DNA of 64,000 nucleotides from Candidatus Sumerlaea chitinivorans (GTDB lineage Bacteria; Sumerlaeota; Sumerlaeia; Sumerlaeales; Sumerlaeaceae): positions 1,116,001 through 1,180,000 of the forward strand of contig CP030759.1 of NCBI GenBank assembly GCA_003290465.1, in the 5' to 3' direction. Below, piece after piece: positions 1-8,295 of this stretch (position 1 is the first letter of the stretch; each line of letters starts with the position of its first letter). The notes beneath the pieces were generated by a model. It saw only the letters and a program-made list of their open reading frames with translations, did no database searches and was not told the DNA's origin. The position numbers and the translations under genes are program-made.

Positions 1-168
1 CCCTTCCACGCAGTATGGGCGTTTGCACTGCAGGCATCGCAATGCTTCCTCGCGGGCAATTTTCTCATCGAACCCCAACGCAACCTCATCGTAGCATGTC
101 ACCCGCTTCTCAGGTGGGAGCGACGGCATTTCGTGTCGGGGAATTTTTAGTTTCTCTTGAGGGTTCAT
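1..168 (-). CDS. NADPH-dependent glutamate synthase small-subunit-like / NfnB-type large subunit, N-terminal fragment (runs off window)
   Basis: Only the first 56 codons are inside the window; the gene continues past position 1. The reading begins MNPQEKLKIPRHEMPSLPPE and reaches a cysteine cluster (CLQCKRPYC). This cluster is typical of the N-terminal Fe-S domain of the GltD / NfnB / SudA family, flavoproteins that bind 4Fe-4S clusters, FAD and NAD(P)H. The start ATG (166-168) overlaps the stop codon of the upstream gene as ATGA, which indicates translational coupling with the FAD/2Fe-2S partner subunit. In known systems such pairs form NADH-dependent reduced ferredoxin:NADP+ oxidoreductase (Nfn) or the related sulfide dehydrogenase. 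Which of these applies cannot be decided from the fragment. Confidence 0.85.
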   Translation of the reverse strand, partial: MNPQEKLKIPRHEMPSLPPEKRVTCYDEVALGFDEKIAREEALRCLQCKRPYCVEG

Positions 169-1028
169 TGCGCGACTCCTGCCTGAGATGCCTGTAAAGC
201 GTTCGCAGCAACTTCGAGCTTACAAAGATGTTCTTTTTCAAAGTCGCGGTACATTTGGGAACGTTTTGTCAGCTCGTCAAAATCCACCAAGTGGGCATCA
301 AACTCTGGCCCATCGACACAGGCAAAACGCATCTCCTCGCCCACATGCACTCGGCATCCGCCACACATTCCGGAGCCGTCCACCATAATTGGGTTGAGAC
401 TCACAATGGTTTTGATTCGATGAGGCCGCGTGAGTTCCGCCACCGCCCGCATCATGGGCATAGGCCCAATCGCGATCACGCGATCAACTCTCCTACCTTC
501 GGCAATCATTTCTGCCAAGGGCTCGGTCACCAAACCTTTGCGTCCGGCCGAACCGTCGTCCGTCATGACAATGAGCTCATCTGAGAGAGCGCGCATTTCG
601 GATTCCATGATCAGCAATTCGCGGGTGCGAGCTCCGATAATTGATACGATCCGGTTACCAACCTCTCTCAAGGCTTTTCCAATCAAATGAACTGCTGCAA
701 TGCCAAAGCCGCCCCCCATCAAAACGACGGTACCGAATCGCGAGATTTCGGAGGGGGTTCCAAGAGGACCAAGTAAATCACGGATTTCATCGCCGGCTTG
801 CAACTCTGCCATTTGCCGTGTTGTGGAACCAATTTCTTGAACGATGAGTGTGATAGAACCTTCTGCGCGATCAAGGTCTGCGATCGTGAGCGGGATTCTT
901 TCTCCTTTTTCGTGCAGGCGCAAAATGATGAATTGGCCCGCCTGAGCATGACTTGCCACCAGGGGGGCCTTCACGCGAAAGTAATGCGTCCGAGGTGCAA
1001 GCTCTCTTTTTTCAAGGATAATAGGCAT
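165..1028 (-). CDS. Sulfide/dihydroorotate dehydrogenase-like FAD/NAD-binding, 2Fe-2S subunit (NfnA/SudB type)
   Basis: This 287-residue protein has the ferredoxin-NADP reductase fold. An N-terminal FAD-binding barrel includes AGQFIILRLHEKGERIPLTI. A nucleotide-binding loop GGGFGIAA lies near residues 105-112. A C-terminal 2Fe-2S site has cysteines at about 222, 225 and 237 in the context GMCGGCRV and ACVDGPEFD. This arrangement is that of the small NfnA/SudB subunit and of PyrK relatives. The next gene is the large flavoprotein partner, overlapping by ATGA, so the pair is probably an electron-bifurcating transhydrogenase. A bifurcating role is inferred from the family; PyrK is less likely because no pyrD is adjacent and the partner resembles a GltD-type protein. 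Confidence 0.88.
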   Translation of the reverse strand: MPIILEKRELAPRTHYFRVKAPLVASHAQAGQFIILRLHEKGERIPLTIADLDRAEGSITLIVQEIGSTTRQMAELQAGDEIRDLLGPLGTPSEISRFGTVVLMGGGFGIAAVHLIGKALREVGNRIVSIIGARTRELLIMESEMRALSDELIVMTDDGSAGRKGLVTEPLAEMIAEGRRVDRVIAIGPMPMMRAVAELTRPHRIKTIVSLNPIMVDGSGMCGGCRVHVGEEMRFACVDGPEFDAHLVDFDELTKRSQMYRDFEKEHLCKLEVAANALQASQAGVAQ

Positions 1029-1147
1029 TGACGACCACTTCCCCTAAAAGAGCAAATCAACCACAATGAAATAACACTGTTGCGAGTGTCGCATGCGTAC
1101 TTTACTGAGCGTCAATTGATCGAACTCAAGAAAACAATGGATCTGAA

Positions 1148-1969
1148 ATGGACACTTCTAAAGAAAACCGCATCAGCATAATGTTCGAAACTTTACGGTC
1201 TAAGGGGGAATGCGCTCTCATCCCCTACCTGACCGCTGGCTTTCCAAAACCTGAAGCCACCAGTGCGCTTTTGGAGGCACTCGTTGCTGGTGGAGCGGAT
1301 TTGATCGAGCTGGGGGTCCCTTTTAGCGATCCGATCGCTGATGGGCCAACAATTCAAGCCGCGTGCAAAGTTGCATTGGATCAGGGAACCACAGTACGCA
1401 AAGTGCTGGAGATCTTGCGTGATTTCCGCTCGCGGCACACAACGCCTGTTGTTTTGTTTGGTGCATATAACCCGTTTTTCCGATACGGATTGAAGCAATT
1501 CGCGAAAGACGCGCGAGCGGCAGGAGCAGACGGGGTGCTCATCCCCGACCTGCCTGTGGAAGCCGCAGATGAAGTCGCGCCGATCCTCAAAGACGAAGGC
1601 TTGCACTTGATCCTACTGGTGGCGCCCACTACCCCACCTGAGCGCAAAGCCGCAATTGCCAGCCGAGCCCAAGGCTTCCTGTATTACATTTCCGTCAAGG
1701 GTGTCACTGGTGCGCGTAAAGACGGCTTGCCAGACCTCCGTGAGCCTATCCGCGAGTTGCGTAAAGTCACAGAGCTACCCATCGCTGTCGGATTTGGCAT
1801 TTCTTCACCTGAGCAAGCCGCAAGCGTTGCGCAGATTGGGGACGGCGTCATCGTGGGGAGCGCGCTCATCGAATTGATCCGGCAAAATGCAGATCAACCG
1901 GACCTGTGTGATCGGGTGAAAGAATTTGTGTCTGCGCTCAAGGCAGCAGTTCAATCAGCACGAAAGTGA
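1148..1969 (+). CDS. trpA: Tryptophan synthase alpha chain
   Basis: This cytoplasmic TIM-barrel enzyme cleaves indole-3-glycerol phosphate to indole and glyceraldehyde 3-phosphate, the first half-reaction of tryptophan synthase. At 273 residues it has the usual family length. The catalytic glutamate lies in DLIELGVPFSDP (about residue 54) and the catalytic aspartate in DPIADGPTIQ (about residue 65). The LIPDLPVEAA segment and the late phosphate-binding GFGISSPEQ region are also present. No trpB or other trp gene is adjacent, so it is either the end of a dispersed pathway or separately transcribed. It is divergent from the oxidoreductase pair, with 119 bp between them, and convergent with the membrane-protein gene at 1988. 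Confidence 0.96.
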   Translation: MDTSKENRISIMFETLRSKGECALIPYLTAGFPKPEATSALLEALVAGGADLIELGVPFSDPIADGPTIQAACKVALDQGTTVRKVLEILRDFRSRHTTPVVLFGAYNPFFRYGLKQFAKDARAAGADGVLIPDLPVEAADEVAPILKDEGLHLILLVAPTTPPERKAAIASRAQGFLYYISVKGVTGARKDGLPDLREPIRELRKVTELPIAVGFGISSPEQAASVAQIGDGVIVGSALIELIRQNADQPDLCDRVKEFVSALKAAVQSARK

Positions 1970-1987
1970 CCAAGACAGAGAGAGTCG

Positions 1988-2650
1988 TTATGATGCCTGG
2001 GCACTCGACTTTGCCAAGTCGCGAAGGATTACGAAAACGTCCTGTGCGGTGCGATAAATGCGCCCTTGCTCGCTAATCGAGGGTAGTTGCCTAAGCTGCG
2101 TCTCTATTTGAAGCAAGTTTTCCAAGCGGAGGCGCGCTTCAAGCGGAAACAGAGTGCGGTTCTGCTCGAACATCTCCTTGGCTGCAGCCAGAAAGCGGAT
2201 ATTCGCGCTGAAATCTTCCTGTCTCATGGGAAGGTCGTTTAGGTGCTGAAGCAACCATTCGGCACAAATTCTTGATACCTTGGGCTGAGTGTGAAAAGAG
2301 AGCGAAGTCGGGCCACTTCGCAGCTCGAAGATTATCCCAACGATGCCGGCAACAACAATCACAGTTAAGAGGAGCAGGCGAAGCTGAGGGCGGAGCACCG
2401 TTGAGGCCCGGCTGTCCGTATCAATCGAAGTCTGGATGGACGCGCTGTCGTTGGAAACGAGCCCACCCCACGGAGAATCGTTTACCTTCGGGGTTCGCGC
2501 AAGCCGCTTATGGTGGAGCAGCTCCACACCCAATAGGATCAGCCCGGCACACATGGAGAGAATGTAACAGCTAACGGAAATCATGGGTTCAGCCGCACAA
2601 TTTTCCGGCATGGAAGTCCCGCCAGCAGCGCCCTCCGCGCCTCGGGGCAC
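1988..2650 (-). CDS. Uncharacterised membrane protein downstream of RlpA
   Basis: I do not recognise a family. The frame starts with GTG at 2650; an internal ATG at 2584 (MISVSCYILSMC) is an equally plausible start because it places the first membrane segment at the N-terminus. Two hydrophobic segments are visible, CYILSMCAGLILLGVELL and LRLLLLTVIVVAGIVGIIF. They are separated by about 45 polar residues and followed by a helical, charged C-terminal domain of about 100 residues. The gene lies 16 bp after the rlpA-like gene on the same strand, so the two are probably co-transcribed, and an envelope role is plausible. Function unknown. Confidence 0.6.
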   Translation of the reverse strand: MPRGAEGAAGGTSMPENCAAEPMISVSCYILSMCAGLILLGVELLHHKRLARTPKVNDSPWGGLVSNDSASIQTSIDTDSRASTVLRPQLRLLLLTVIVVAGIVGIIFELRSGPTSLSFHTQPKVSRICAEWLLQHLNDLPMRQEDFSANIRFLAAAKEMFEQNRTLFPLEARLRLENLLQIETQLRQLPSISEQGRIYRTAQDVFVILRDLAKSSAQAS

Positions 2651-2666
2651 GCAGACACATATCGAA

Positions 2667-3545
2667 CTAATTCTTCACAAAGTTCTTGGCACCCCAATCG
2701 CCAACGGGCTCAACAAGGGAAAGGACCTCCACTTTGACTTTGGCGACTCCCCTTCCAATCATGCCCAGCTGTCGCGCTGCCGCCTTGGATAAATCGATGA
2801 TGCGATTTTTCACATAGGGTCCGCGGTTATTGACCCGAACAATCACATTTCGCCCGTTGTGAAGGTTGGTGACCCGCAGAAGCGTCCCAAAAGGTAGACT
2901 GCGATGTGCAGCAGTAAGCGACTCCATGTCGTAACGCTCCCCCGAAGCCGTACCGCCGCCATGGAAGTCCGCCCCATACCAAGAAGCAATGCCGGTTTGG
3001 ACATACCCCGTCGGAACCAGCTTCGGCTCCCGCTCAAACAAATGTACGGGATTTAAACGGCTGAGAAATGAGGTTTTCGTCGCCTCGCCACTACGTTTGG
3101 GCGACAAATCGGGAATTTCCTTACCTGAACGGGAGGTGAGGTACCTCGAAGGCTCAGTTGCCTTAGCCGCTGGCGAGCCGATTATGACTTCTTGTGAGCC
3201 GGGTTGCCCAATGTTTTCTTGCCCCTGCGAAACGGAAAGGCGTCGTACCGAATTCGCCTTAGCGACGGTAGAGGCTTTGCTTTGAGTACTATTGCTCTTC
3301 GACGTACGAGTCTCTTGCGGGCTCTGCACGACATAGAAGTTTGGGCTCGAAGCAGCTACTTTCGTTGCGGCTTTTGAACCCGCTTTTTGCGCACTCTCTC
3401 TACTTGCGCCTTGTCGATGGGTGGCAGTGCTGCTTCCACCTTGCCGAGAACTCGAGGCACTCGCCTGTGCAAGCGCCGGAACATATGCCGCTGTGATCGC
3501 AGCGCAAATTGCCATTAGCCGCGCTGCGTTCCGTATGGCGATCAT
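2667..3545 (-). CDS. rlpA: Septal ring lytic transglycosylase RlpA-like protein
   Basis: The C-terminal third is a double-psi beta-barrel domain typical of RlpA, with GIASWYGADFHGGGTASGE, AAHRSLPFGTLLRVTN and VRVNNRGPYVKNRIIDLSKAA. RlpA proteins cleave or bind denuded glycan strands of peptidoglycan in the periplasm. I place the start at ATG 3543-3545 because AGGAGG lies four bases upstream (3550-3555) and the product then begins with a signal peptide (MIAIRNAARLMAICAAITAA). The middle about 150 residues are Ser/Thr/Lys-rich and low complexity, a likely flexible linker. No SPOR domain is visible. The catalytic aspartate region (NRGPYVKNRIIDLS) is intact. The gene heads a short operon with the membrane protein at 1988. 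Confidence 0.88.
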   Translation of the reverse strand: MIAIRNAARLMAICAAITAAYVPALAQASASSSRQGGSSTATHRQGASRESAQKAGSKAATKVAASSPNFYVVQSPQETRTSKSNSTQSKASTVAKANSVRRLSVSQGQENIGQPGSQEVIIGSPAAKATEPSRYLTSRSGKEIPDLSPKRSGEATKTSFLSRLNPVHLFEREPKLVPTGYVQTGIASWYGADFHGGGTASGERYDMESLTAAHRSLPFGTLLRVTNLHNGRNVIVRVNNRGPYVKNRIIDLSKAAARQLGMIGRGVAKVKVEVLSLVEPVGDWGAKNFVKN

Positions 3546-4002
3546 ACGTCCTCCTTTCGCTAAATCCGGCAATAGATGCCTCTCTCGCTACCGCGAGAAG
3601 CTCTACCCGTAAAGCAAAAACGACACGCCCCTTTACATCTGCGGTCGGTCTGTATTCCAGATTCGGAAGGCGTGCGCTCCCACTCCCACGGGCACGGACC
3701 GCATTCTACATCAGTCTGACGACCCGTGACCTGACTTGTTTTGCGCTTGAATGGGCGCCCGATTCGGTGAAGATTGCTTTGTGCACAATAAATTGTATTA
3801 ACATAACTTAGAGACAATGTATGTTGGCAATACTTTAAGTTGATTTGTCCTCAGTGCATCCCGCGAAAGCATAACTTTTACTACTATGTCGGGGACCCAA
3901 GACCATCCCATAGCGTTGCTCACGAATTTACCGTTCGTTGGTTCCCCACAACTCACATACCGCTCAAGGACTGCCCTTCGATGATTTCGTAACCGAGCGT
4001 GT
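3546..4002. other. Divergent intergenic region between rlpA and the HD-domain gene
   Basis: This stretch of about 457 bp separates two divergent genes and must hold both promoters. The overlapping open frames on each strand have no recognisable product, so I do not call them. A perfect 10-bp palindrome TTGTGCACAA occurs at 3779-3788, and the sequence from about 3775 to 3900 is AT-rich compared with its surroundings, consistent with promoter DNA. I could not pick a confident -35/-10 pair. Confidence 0.4.
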
Positions 4003-4626
4003 ATGCATCGAGAGGCGCTCGACACTATGTCCACGCATCACTCGTACGTACTTCACGCCCGAGACACTCTGCTTGCCTACACTCGGCACAAGTGTGGCGA
4101 GGACGCCCTTGTGCGGAGGGCGCTTTCGCGGGCAGAGCAATCGCACCAAGGTCAAACGCGCGACGGCGGCGAGCCCTATATCATCCACCCGATTCGCGTT
4201 GCAACGCACTTCCTTGCGTTGTGGCCCGGCCCGGTCACTCAAGAACAGATCGCCAGCGCAGTTCTCCATGACGTTCTTGAAGATGATAGGACGCTACGCT
4301 ACGAAGACCTTGTGGCGGAATTTGGGCCGGAGGTTGCCTGTGCGGTTGAAGCGCTGAGCAAAGATACGGCCGAACATGTGCTCAGCCCCAGCGAATACCG
4401 CGAGCGAATTCTGGCTGCACCGCCTTTCGTTCGACTCATCAAGCTGTGCGACCGCCTCGACAATATCCTCTCGCTACGCAGTTGTCCGGATCACGACAAG
4501 GTGCGGCGGTATCTTGAGCGTACCGAGGCCTACTACCGCGTGATCGGTGAAAGCGTGGACCGTGCGCTTCTTGATATCATCTTAAAAGCCATCGAAGAAC
4601 TTAAAGTGGCCTGCGGGGAAGGATGA
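4003..4626 (+). CDS. HD-domain (p)ppGpp hydrolase-like protein (small alarmone hydrolase / MESH1-type)
   Basis: The protein matches the HD hydrolase half of RelA/SpoT proteins and stands alone at 207 residues, with no synthetase, TGS or ACT domain. Metal-binding features are GEPYIIHPIRVA (His about 62), SAVLHDVLEDD (His-Asp about 89-90) and KLCDRLDN (Asp about 150), all in the usual order. Such enzymes remove the 3'-pyrophosphate of (p)ppGpp, but stand-alone members also act on other nucleotides. The start is uncertain: ATG 4003 opens the frame, while ATG 4027 (MSTHHSYV) has a GAGAGG about 11 bases upstream. The genes on both sides are unrelated in function. Confidence 0.82.
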   Translation: MHREALDTMSTHHSYVLHARDTLLAYTRHKCGEDALVRRALSRAEQSHQGQTRDGGEPYIIHPIRVATHFLALWPGPVTQEQIASAVLHDVLEDDRTLRYEDLVAEFGPEVACAVEALSKDTAEHVLSPSEYRERILAAPPFVRLIKLCDRLDNILSLRSCPDHDKVRRYLERTEAYYRVIGESVDRALLDIILKAIEELKVACGEG

Positions 4627-4777
4627 ACACCGACTTTCCGCCTAAAGGTGCAAACTCCCAGCTCCAAGGAACGGATTGTTCGCTTGACTGCGCCGTGCCA
4701 AAAAGCATTGACGTCAAACCGGTTTTGCTTGTTCGATTTGGCATAAGATTGACAGAATTCGCAGGAAGAGCGAGGCC

Positions 4778-5371
4778 GTGATGAGATTTGCATGGTTGGT
4801 TAGTGTTACGATCGCCGCGTTGGGCTGTGGGTGCAGTGGCGTGGTCCAAGCCCCCCGAGCGAACGGAACGGCAAGTTCTTTTGGCGTACCGTTAGCTGTC
4901 CCTAAGGGCAGTTCCACAATCACCGTTGCGCCTGCAAAGCCCTCGACGGGGCTCTACAACATAGGGACAAAACAAAAGCAAACCCCTTCAAAACAACAGG
5001 TTGGCCCTCAAAGCAAAGCCCCAACGTCGCTGCCATCCAGCGGGGCTAAGCTCGCAACTTCTTCGAGCTCATTCCCCCATTCGAAGGAAGTTTCAGGCAG
5101 TCAATCTCCTACCCTTCGAAGCGCCTCAAATCGCGCTCAAAATGCGAAAGTTATTGATCTTACAGAGGATGATTTTCAGAAAAGCGGAAGCAGCGGCTCT
5201 TCCGCTGCTCCCTCTATTTCCCGGACAAAACCCTCTATGTACCCCGCGGCTCAAGACGAAACCGATGGTGGCGCGCCTTCCCGCACGCCACCTCCCAGCG
5301 AGCCAAACTCGATTGTACCAGTAAGCTCCCCACCAGAAGAAGCCAAGTTTGACGCGCGGTTTTCGTCGTAG
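4778..5371 (+). CDS. Exported Ser/Pro/Lys-rich lipoprotein-like protein
   Basis: The N-terminus (MMRFAWLVSVTIAALGCGC) is a short positively charged segment and hydrophobic core, followed by a cysteine that resembles a lipobox without matching the consensus strictly. The rest of the 197 residues is low complexity, rich in Ser, Pro, Lys, Gln and Ala, with no recognisable domain, and looks disordered. AGGAAGAG lies about 10 bases upstream of the start. The composition recalls the linker of the RlpA-like protein encoded about 2 kb away. Function unknown; a surface or periplasmic location is likely. Confidence 0.6.
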   Translation: MMRFAWLVSVTIAALGCGCSGVVQAPRANGTASSFGVPLAVPKGSSTITVAPAKPSTGLYNIGTKQKQTPSKQQVGPQSKAPTSLPSSGAKLATSSSSFPHSKEVSGSQSPTLRSASNRAQNAKVIDLTEDDFQKSGSSGSSAAPSISRTKPSMYPAAQDETDGGAPSRTPPPSEPNSIVPVSSPPEEAKFDARFSS

Positions 5372-5661
5372 GCCGCATCATCCCGTGTACTCGTCCATCA
5401 ACGCCCTCGTGATTTGGAGCGGGTTACTTCTGACGTCGAGTGACTACCCACACCATGGTTGACGCGGACGACTTTCCGCGCTCATCCCAAGGCTTTCCCG
5501 CAACGTAATTTTAGTTGTGGAGTTGATAAAGGCAAGGGAGGCTCCCGCAGCGACGGGAAAACCCTTCCACATGGAAGATAAAAGAGCACCATGTCAGCTG
5601 GGGAGCACCCTGGCCTTAGGCCTAAACCAAACAATCTGCCACAAGGGAGCACTAAGCGGTC

Positions 5662-7098
5662 TTAGAACGTCGAGTACCCCGGCTGCCCGTTGAAGTTGTA
5701 GAGGTTCTCCGTCTTGATGAATTCCAACCCCGCTTGTTGAACGCGGTTTAGCAAGGCGACAATATGTTCAAGACTGCATGGAGCAGCTTTGGCAATGAAG
5801 CGACACCGCCAGTGGTCCACACAGAACGTTTCCTCCAGACCACCGGGCCATACGCGTTGGCCACGATTGCTAATGCCAAACAATTCCCATCCCGGCTCCG
5901 CGAGCGGGAGAAGGAGGTTTGCGAGTTCATCAGGCTTGCCCGGTGTCCATTTGAGGAAAACGTCCACTCCGACGAGCTCTTGCGTCACGGCAGGAGCCGG
6001 GCGCACCGCTGGGCCACGCGGGGCTAATGAAGCTTGATTGTTGTATCGGACGGGTTTTAACACGCTTGGCTCTTGGCCGAGACGGGCAATGACCGCGTCC
6101 GCAAATTCTCGCGTGCCCACCTTTTGCTTACTAACGTTCGGGTCATAAATGTCGTAGGTATGGATGCCGTCTTCGATCGTTCGTAACCACGCGTTGTGGA
6201 TCTTCTCCGCCACATCTGGTTGACCGATGTGGACCAGCATCATCACGGCCCCAAGAAGTAGCCCCGAGGGGTTGGCAACGTTCTCGCCCGCATGCCGTGG
6301 CGCAGATCCGTGGATAGCCTCAAACATTGCACAATGATCCCCGATATTTGCGCTGCCGGCAAGCCCCACACTTCCGCCAATCTGGGCAGCCACGTCCGAG
6401 AGAATATCCCCATAGAGATTTGGCAAAACGATCACGTCGAAATTCTCTGGGGTGTCAGCCAATTTGGCTGCCCCGATATCGACTATCCAATGTTCTTTTT
6501 CGATTTCCGGGTACTCGGCCCCAATTTCGTCAAAGATCCGATGGAAGAGCCCATCGGTCTTCTTCATAATGTTATCTTTTGTAAAACAGCTGACTTTTTT
6601 GCGATTATTGCGAAGCGCGTATTCAAAGGCGTACCGCACGATCTTTTCGCACCCCGGGCGAGTGATTAGCTTTAGGCATTGCACGACATCCGGCGTTTGC
6701 TGATGCTCGATCCCTGCGTATAGGTCCTCTTCATTTTCGCGAATAATGACGACATTCATCCCGGGATGCTTGGTGCGCACGAAGGGATGATAGGAGATGC
6801 ATGGCCGCACATTGGCATAGAGACCAAACGCTTTGCGTGTTGTAACGTTCAGGCTCTTATATCCTCCCCCTTGTGGGGTGGTGATCGGCGCCTTAAGAAA
6901 CACTTTGGTACGGCGTAACGACTCAAACGCGCCGGGTTCGATGCCGGTGGGAATACCTTTGAGATAGACCTTCTCGCCAATTTCAATCACTTCCGGCGCG
7001 ATGCGCGCACCCGCGGCGTCAAGGATGCGTAGCGTAGCTTCCATAATTTCAGGGCCGATCCCATCGCCGTAAGCTACTGTAATCGGAACTCGCTCCAT
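5662..7098 (-). CDS. icd: NADP-dependent isocitrate dehydrogenase, long Thermus-type
   Basis: This enzyme catalyses oxidative decarboxylation of isocitrate to 2-oxoglutarate in the TCA cycle. Family features are GDGIGPEIMEATLRIL at the N-terminus, the substrate loop region KAPITTPQGGGYKSLNV, RENEEDLYAG, and FEAIHGSAPRHAG with NPSGLLLGAVMML. At 478 residues it is longer than the 330-420 of many homologues. An extra C-terminal domain of about 110 residues (from about residue 370) contains WTPGKPDELANLLLPLAEPG, as in the Thermus-type enzymes. AAGGAG lies upstream of the ATG. A 6-bp stem-loop (7128-7145) sits in the leader. It is divergent from secG. Confidence 0.93.
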   Translation of the reverse strand: MERVPITVAYGDGIGPEIMEATLRILDAAGARIAPEVIEIGEKVYLKGIPTGIEPGAFESLRRTKVFLKAPITTPQGGGYKSLNVTTRKAFGLYANVRPCISYHPFVRTKHPGMNVVIIRENEEDLYAGIEHQQTPDVVQCLKLITRPGCEKIVRYAFEYALRNNRKKVSCFTKDNIMKKTDGLFHRIFDEIGAEYPEIEKEHWIVDIGAAKLADTPENFDVIVLPNLYGDILSDVAAQIGGSVGLAGSANIGDHCAMFEAIHGSAPRHAGENVANPSGLLLGAVMMLVHIGQPDVAEKIHNAWLRTIEDGIHTYDIYDPNVSKQKVGTREFADAVIARLGQEPSVLKPVRYNNQASLAPRGPAVRPAPAVTQELVGVDVFLKWTPGKPDELANLLLPLAEPGWELFGISNRGQRVWPGGLEETFCVDHWRCRFIAKAAPCSLEHIVALLNRVQQAGLEFIKTENLYNFNGQPGYSTF

Positions 7099-7458
7099 GA
7101 TGTTGACTCCTTCTGCGTATCAATAGGTGCGACTTGTCAGTCGCAAAAAATCAATTTTTCGGAAACACAGTTTCACTCGCTCAATGGGAGCCAAGATTAC
7201 GCAGTTCGAGTAGGCTTCAGTCAATGCTGAAGAGTTAGAAAATCACTCTTTTCAAAATCCTGGCTCTTCGATTTCTTGGTCTTCCAGGTACCGCTCGATG
7301 TGCCCATGTCGTTTCTGCACAGAGACGAACATCAGACGGACACGTGCTCCAATCACGACACTTTTGGCACAATTTTTCTGGACCTTTGATGTAGAATTCG
7401 CGCTGGATTGTCGTGCTTTGGGACTTTGCTGTGTGCTGAAGAAAGGACGTAAGACGCA
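7099..7458. other. Divergent intergenic region icd / secG
   Basis: These 360 bp separate divergent icd and secG. Besides the dyad at 7128-7145 they contain A/T runs at 7145-7160. No open frame here looks like a gene. Promoters for both genes should lie here, but I see no -35/-10 pair with good spacing: TTGGCA at 7364 and TAGAAT at 7392 are 22 bp apart, too far for a standard promoter. Confidence 0.4.
7128..7145 (-). promoter_or_regulatory. Stem-loop or operator-like dyad in the icd leader
   Basis: TGCGAC (7128-7133) and GTCGCA (7140-7145) form a perfect 6-bp inverted repeat around a 6-base spacer, 30 bp before the icd start codon. It could be an operator or a leader hairpin; nothing else in the sequence identifies its role. 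Confidence 0.3.
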
Positions 7459-7902
7459 ATGGGTCTGGGCGTTATTGGCTTTTACTTGGTGATCATTATT
7501 TACTTCTTTGTCTGTCTCTTCCTGATTATGGTTATTCTCGCGCAGGAGGGAAAAGGTGGTGGGCTTTCCGGTCTTGGCGGTGCGAGCGCGATTGGTGAAA
7601 CCTTTGGTTTTGGCGGAGCAGCCACGGCCCTACGCAAATGGACGAGAAACATCGCGATTCTTTTCATTGTCCTCACGATCATTTTGACCTACTGGGGAGA
7701 GCGAATTGCGCGCAGCCGGATTCAGCAGTTCCGGTCAGGTGGAGCGGAAGCGATGGTACCTGTGGAGACACAGCCCATCCCGCAGCAACCCGTTCAGCCA
7801 GAAAGCGGCCAACCACAAGCGGTTCCGGGTTCGGCCAACAGTGCGGGTGAGGCCCCCGCGGGTCAACCCAGTACCCCAGCTCCCACCCAGCCAACGCAGT
7901 AG
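7459..7902 (+). CDS. secG: Preprotein translocase subunit SecG
   Basis: SecG is the small membrane subunit of the SecYEG channel. The family pattern is clear: a first transmembrane helix (VIIIYFFVCLFLIMVIL), the conserved loop QEGKGGGLSGLGGASA with ETFGFGGAATALRKWT, and a second helix (IAILFIVLTIILTYW). The C-terminus is an unusually long Gln/Pro-rich tail that brings the length to 147 residues, against about 75-110 in many bacteria. An AAGGAC lies about 12 bases upstream of the ATG. It is monocistronic as far as can be seen. Confidence 0.93.
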   Translation: MGLGVIGFYLVIIIYFFVCLFLIMVILAQEGKGGGLSGLGGASAIGETFGFGGAATALRKWTRNIAILFIVLTIILTYWGERIARSRIQQFRSGGAEAMVPVETQPIPQQPVQPESGQPQAVPGSANSAGEAPAGQPSTPAPTQPTQ

Positions 7903-7943
7903 CCAGAATCGCCAAGAGACTGTTCTATCCCCTCATAACTTTT

Positions 7944-8000
7944 GGAAAGGTGGGAGAACCAACATCTCCAGCGGAGCAGCATCTCTGGCTCCACCTTTCC
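7944..8000 (+). terminator. Long inverted repeat downstream of secG (terminator-like or RNA element)
   Basis: GGAAAGGTGG (7944-7953) pairs perfectly with CCACCTTTCC (7991-8000). Inside the 37-base spacer, CCAG (7968-7971) can pair with CTGG (7985-7988). It begins 41 bp after the secG stop. No T-run follows, so classical intrinsic termination is doubtful; mRNA 3'-end protection or a separate RNA is possible. Confidence 0.4.
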
Positions 8001-8105
8001 GCTTCTGAGTATGGCAAAACGCGCGAAGCTGCGGTGGGCTAAACTAAAATTAGCTAGCAAGTGAAGCTCAATACCTTGCAATTCTTGCTGGGTATTGGAC
8101 ACTAG

Positions 8106-8146
8106 GTGGGGAATCCTTCCCACGCCCGTCGTGTCCCGCGGACGGG
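8106..8146 (+). other. Two adjacent stem-loops upstream of the 8296 gene
   Basis: The first hairpin is GTGGG-(G)-AA / TT-CCCAC (8106-8123, one bulge, 3-base loop). The second is CCCGTC (8125-8130) with GACGGG (8141-8146) around a 10-base loop. They are contiguous, which makes chance less likely than for either alone, but no known RNA family is recognised. Confidence 0.3.
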
Positions 8147-8295
8147 TTGGGCACGTCATTCTCGAGTTTCCTGTTCCCAGTTTCTGTTGCGCACAGTGAA
8201 ATTCCAACAGTAGCTTTCAGATACGGAGAAGGCCATGGAAAAAACGTCTTTGGGCCGCTCTGTTGCATGCCTCTTGAGTCACTGGATACTCAGCC

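Larger units (their letters stand above)
7903..8295. other. Structured intergenic region after secG
   Basis: These 393 bp contain three stem-loops in a row on the secG strand (7944-8000, 8106-8123, 8125-8146), described separately. No tRNA, and no tmRNA, SRP or RNase P motif that I can recognise, is present. A 17-codon open frame (8011-8064) is too short to support. Confidence 0.4.

Noticed and set aside
8011-8064. 17-codon very basic frame (MAKRAKLRWAKLKLASK) in the secG downstream region
   Set aside because: It resembles a tiny basic ribosomal-type peptide superficially, but it is too short, lacks a ribosome-binding site and matches no known small ribosomal protein.
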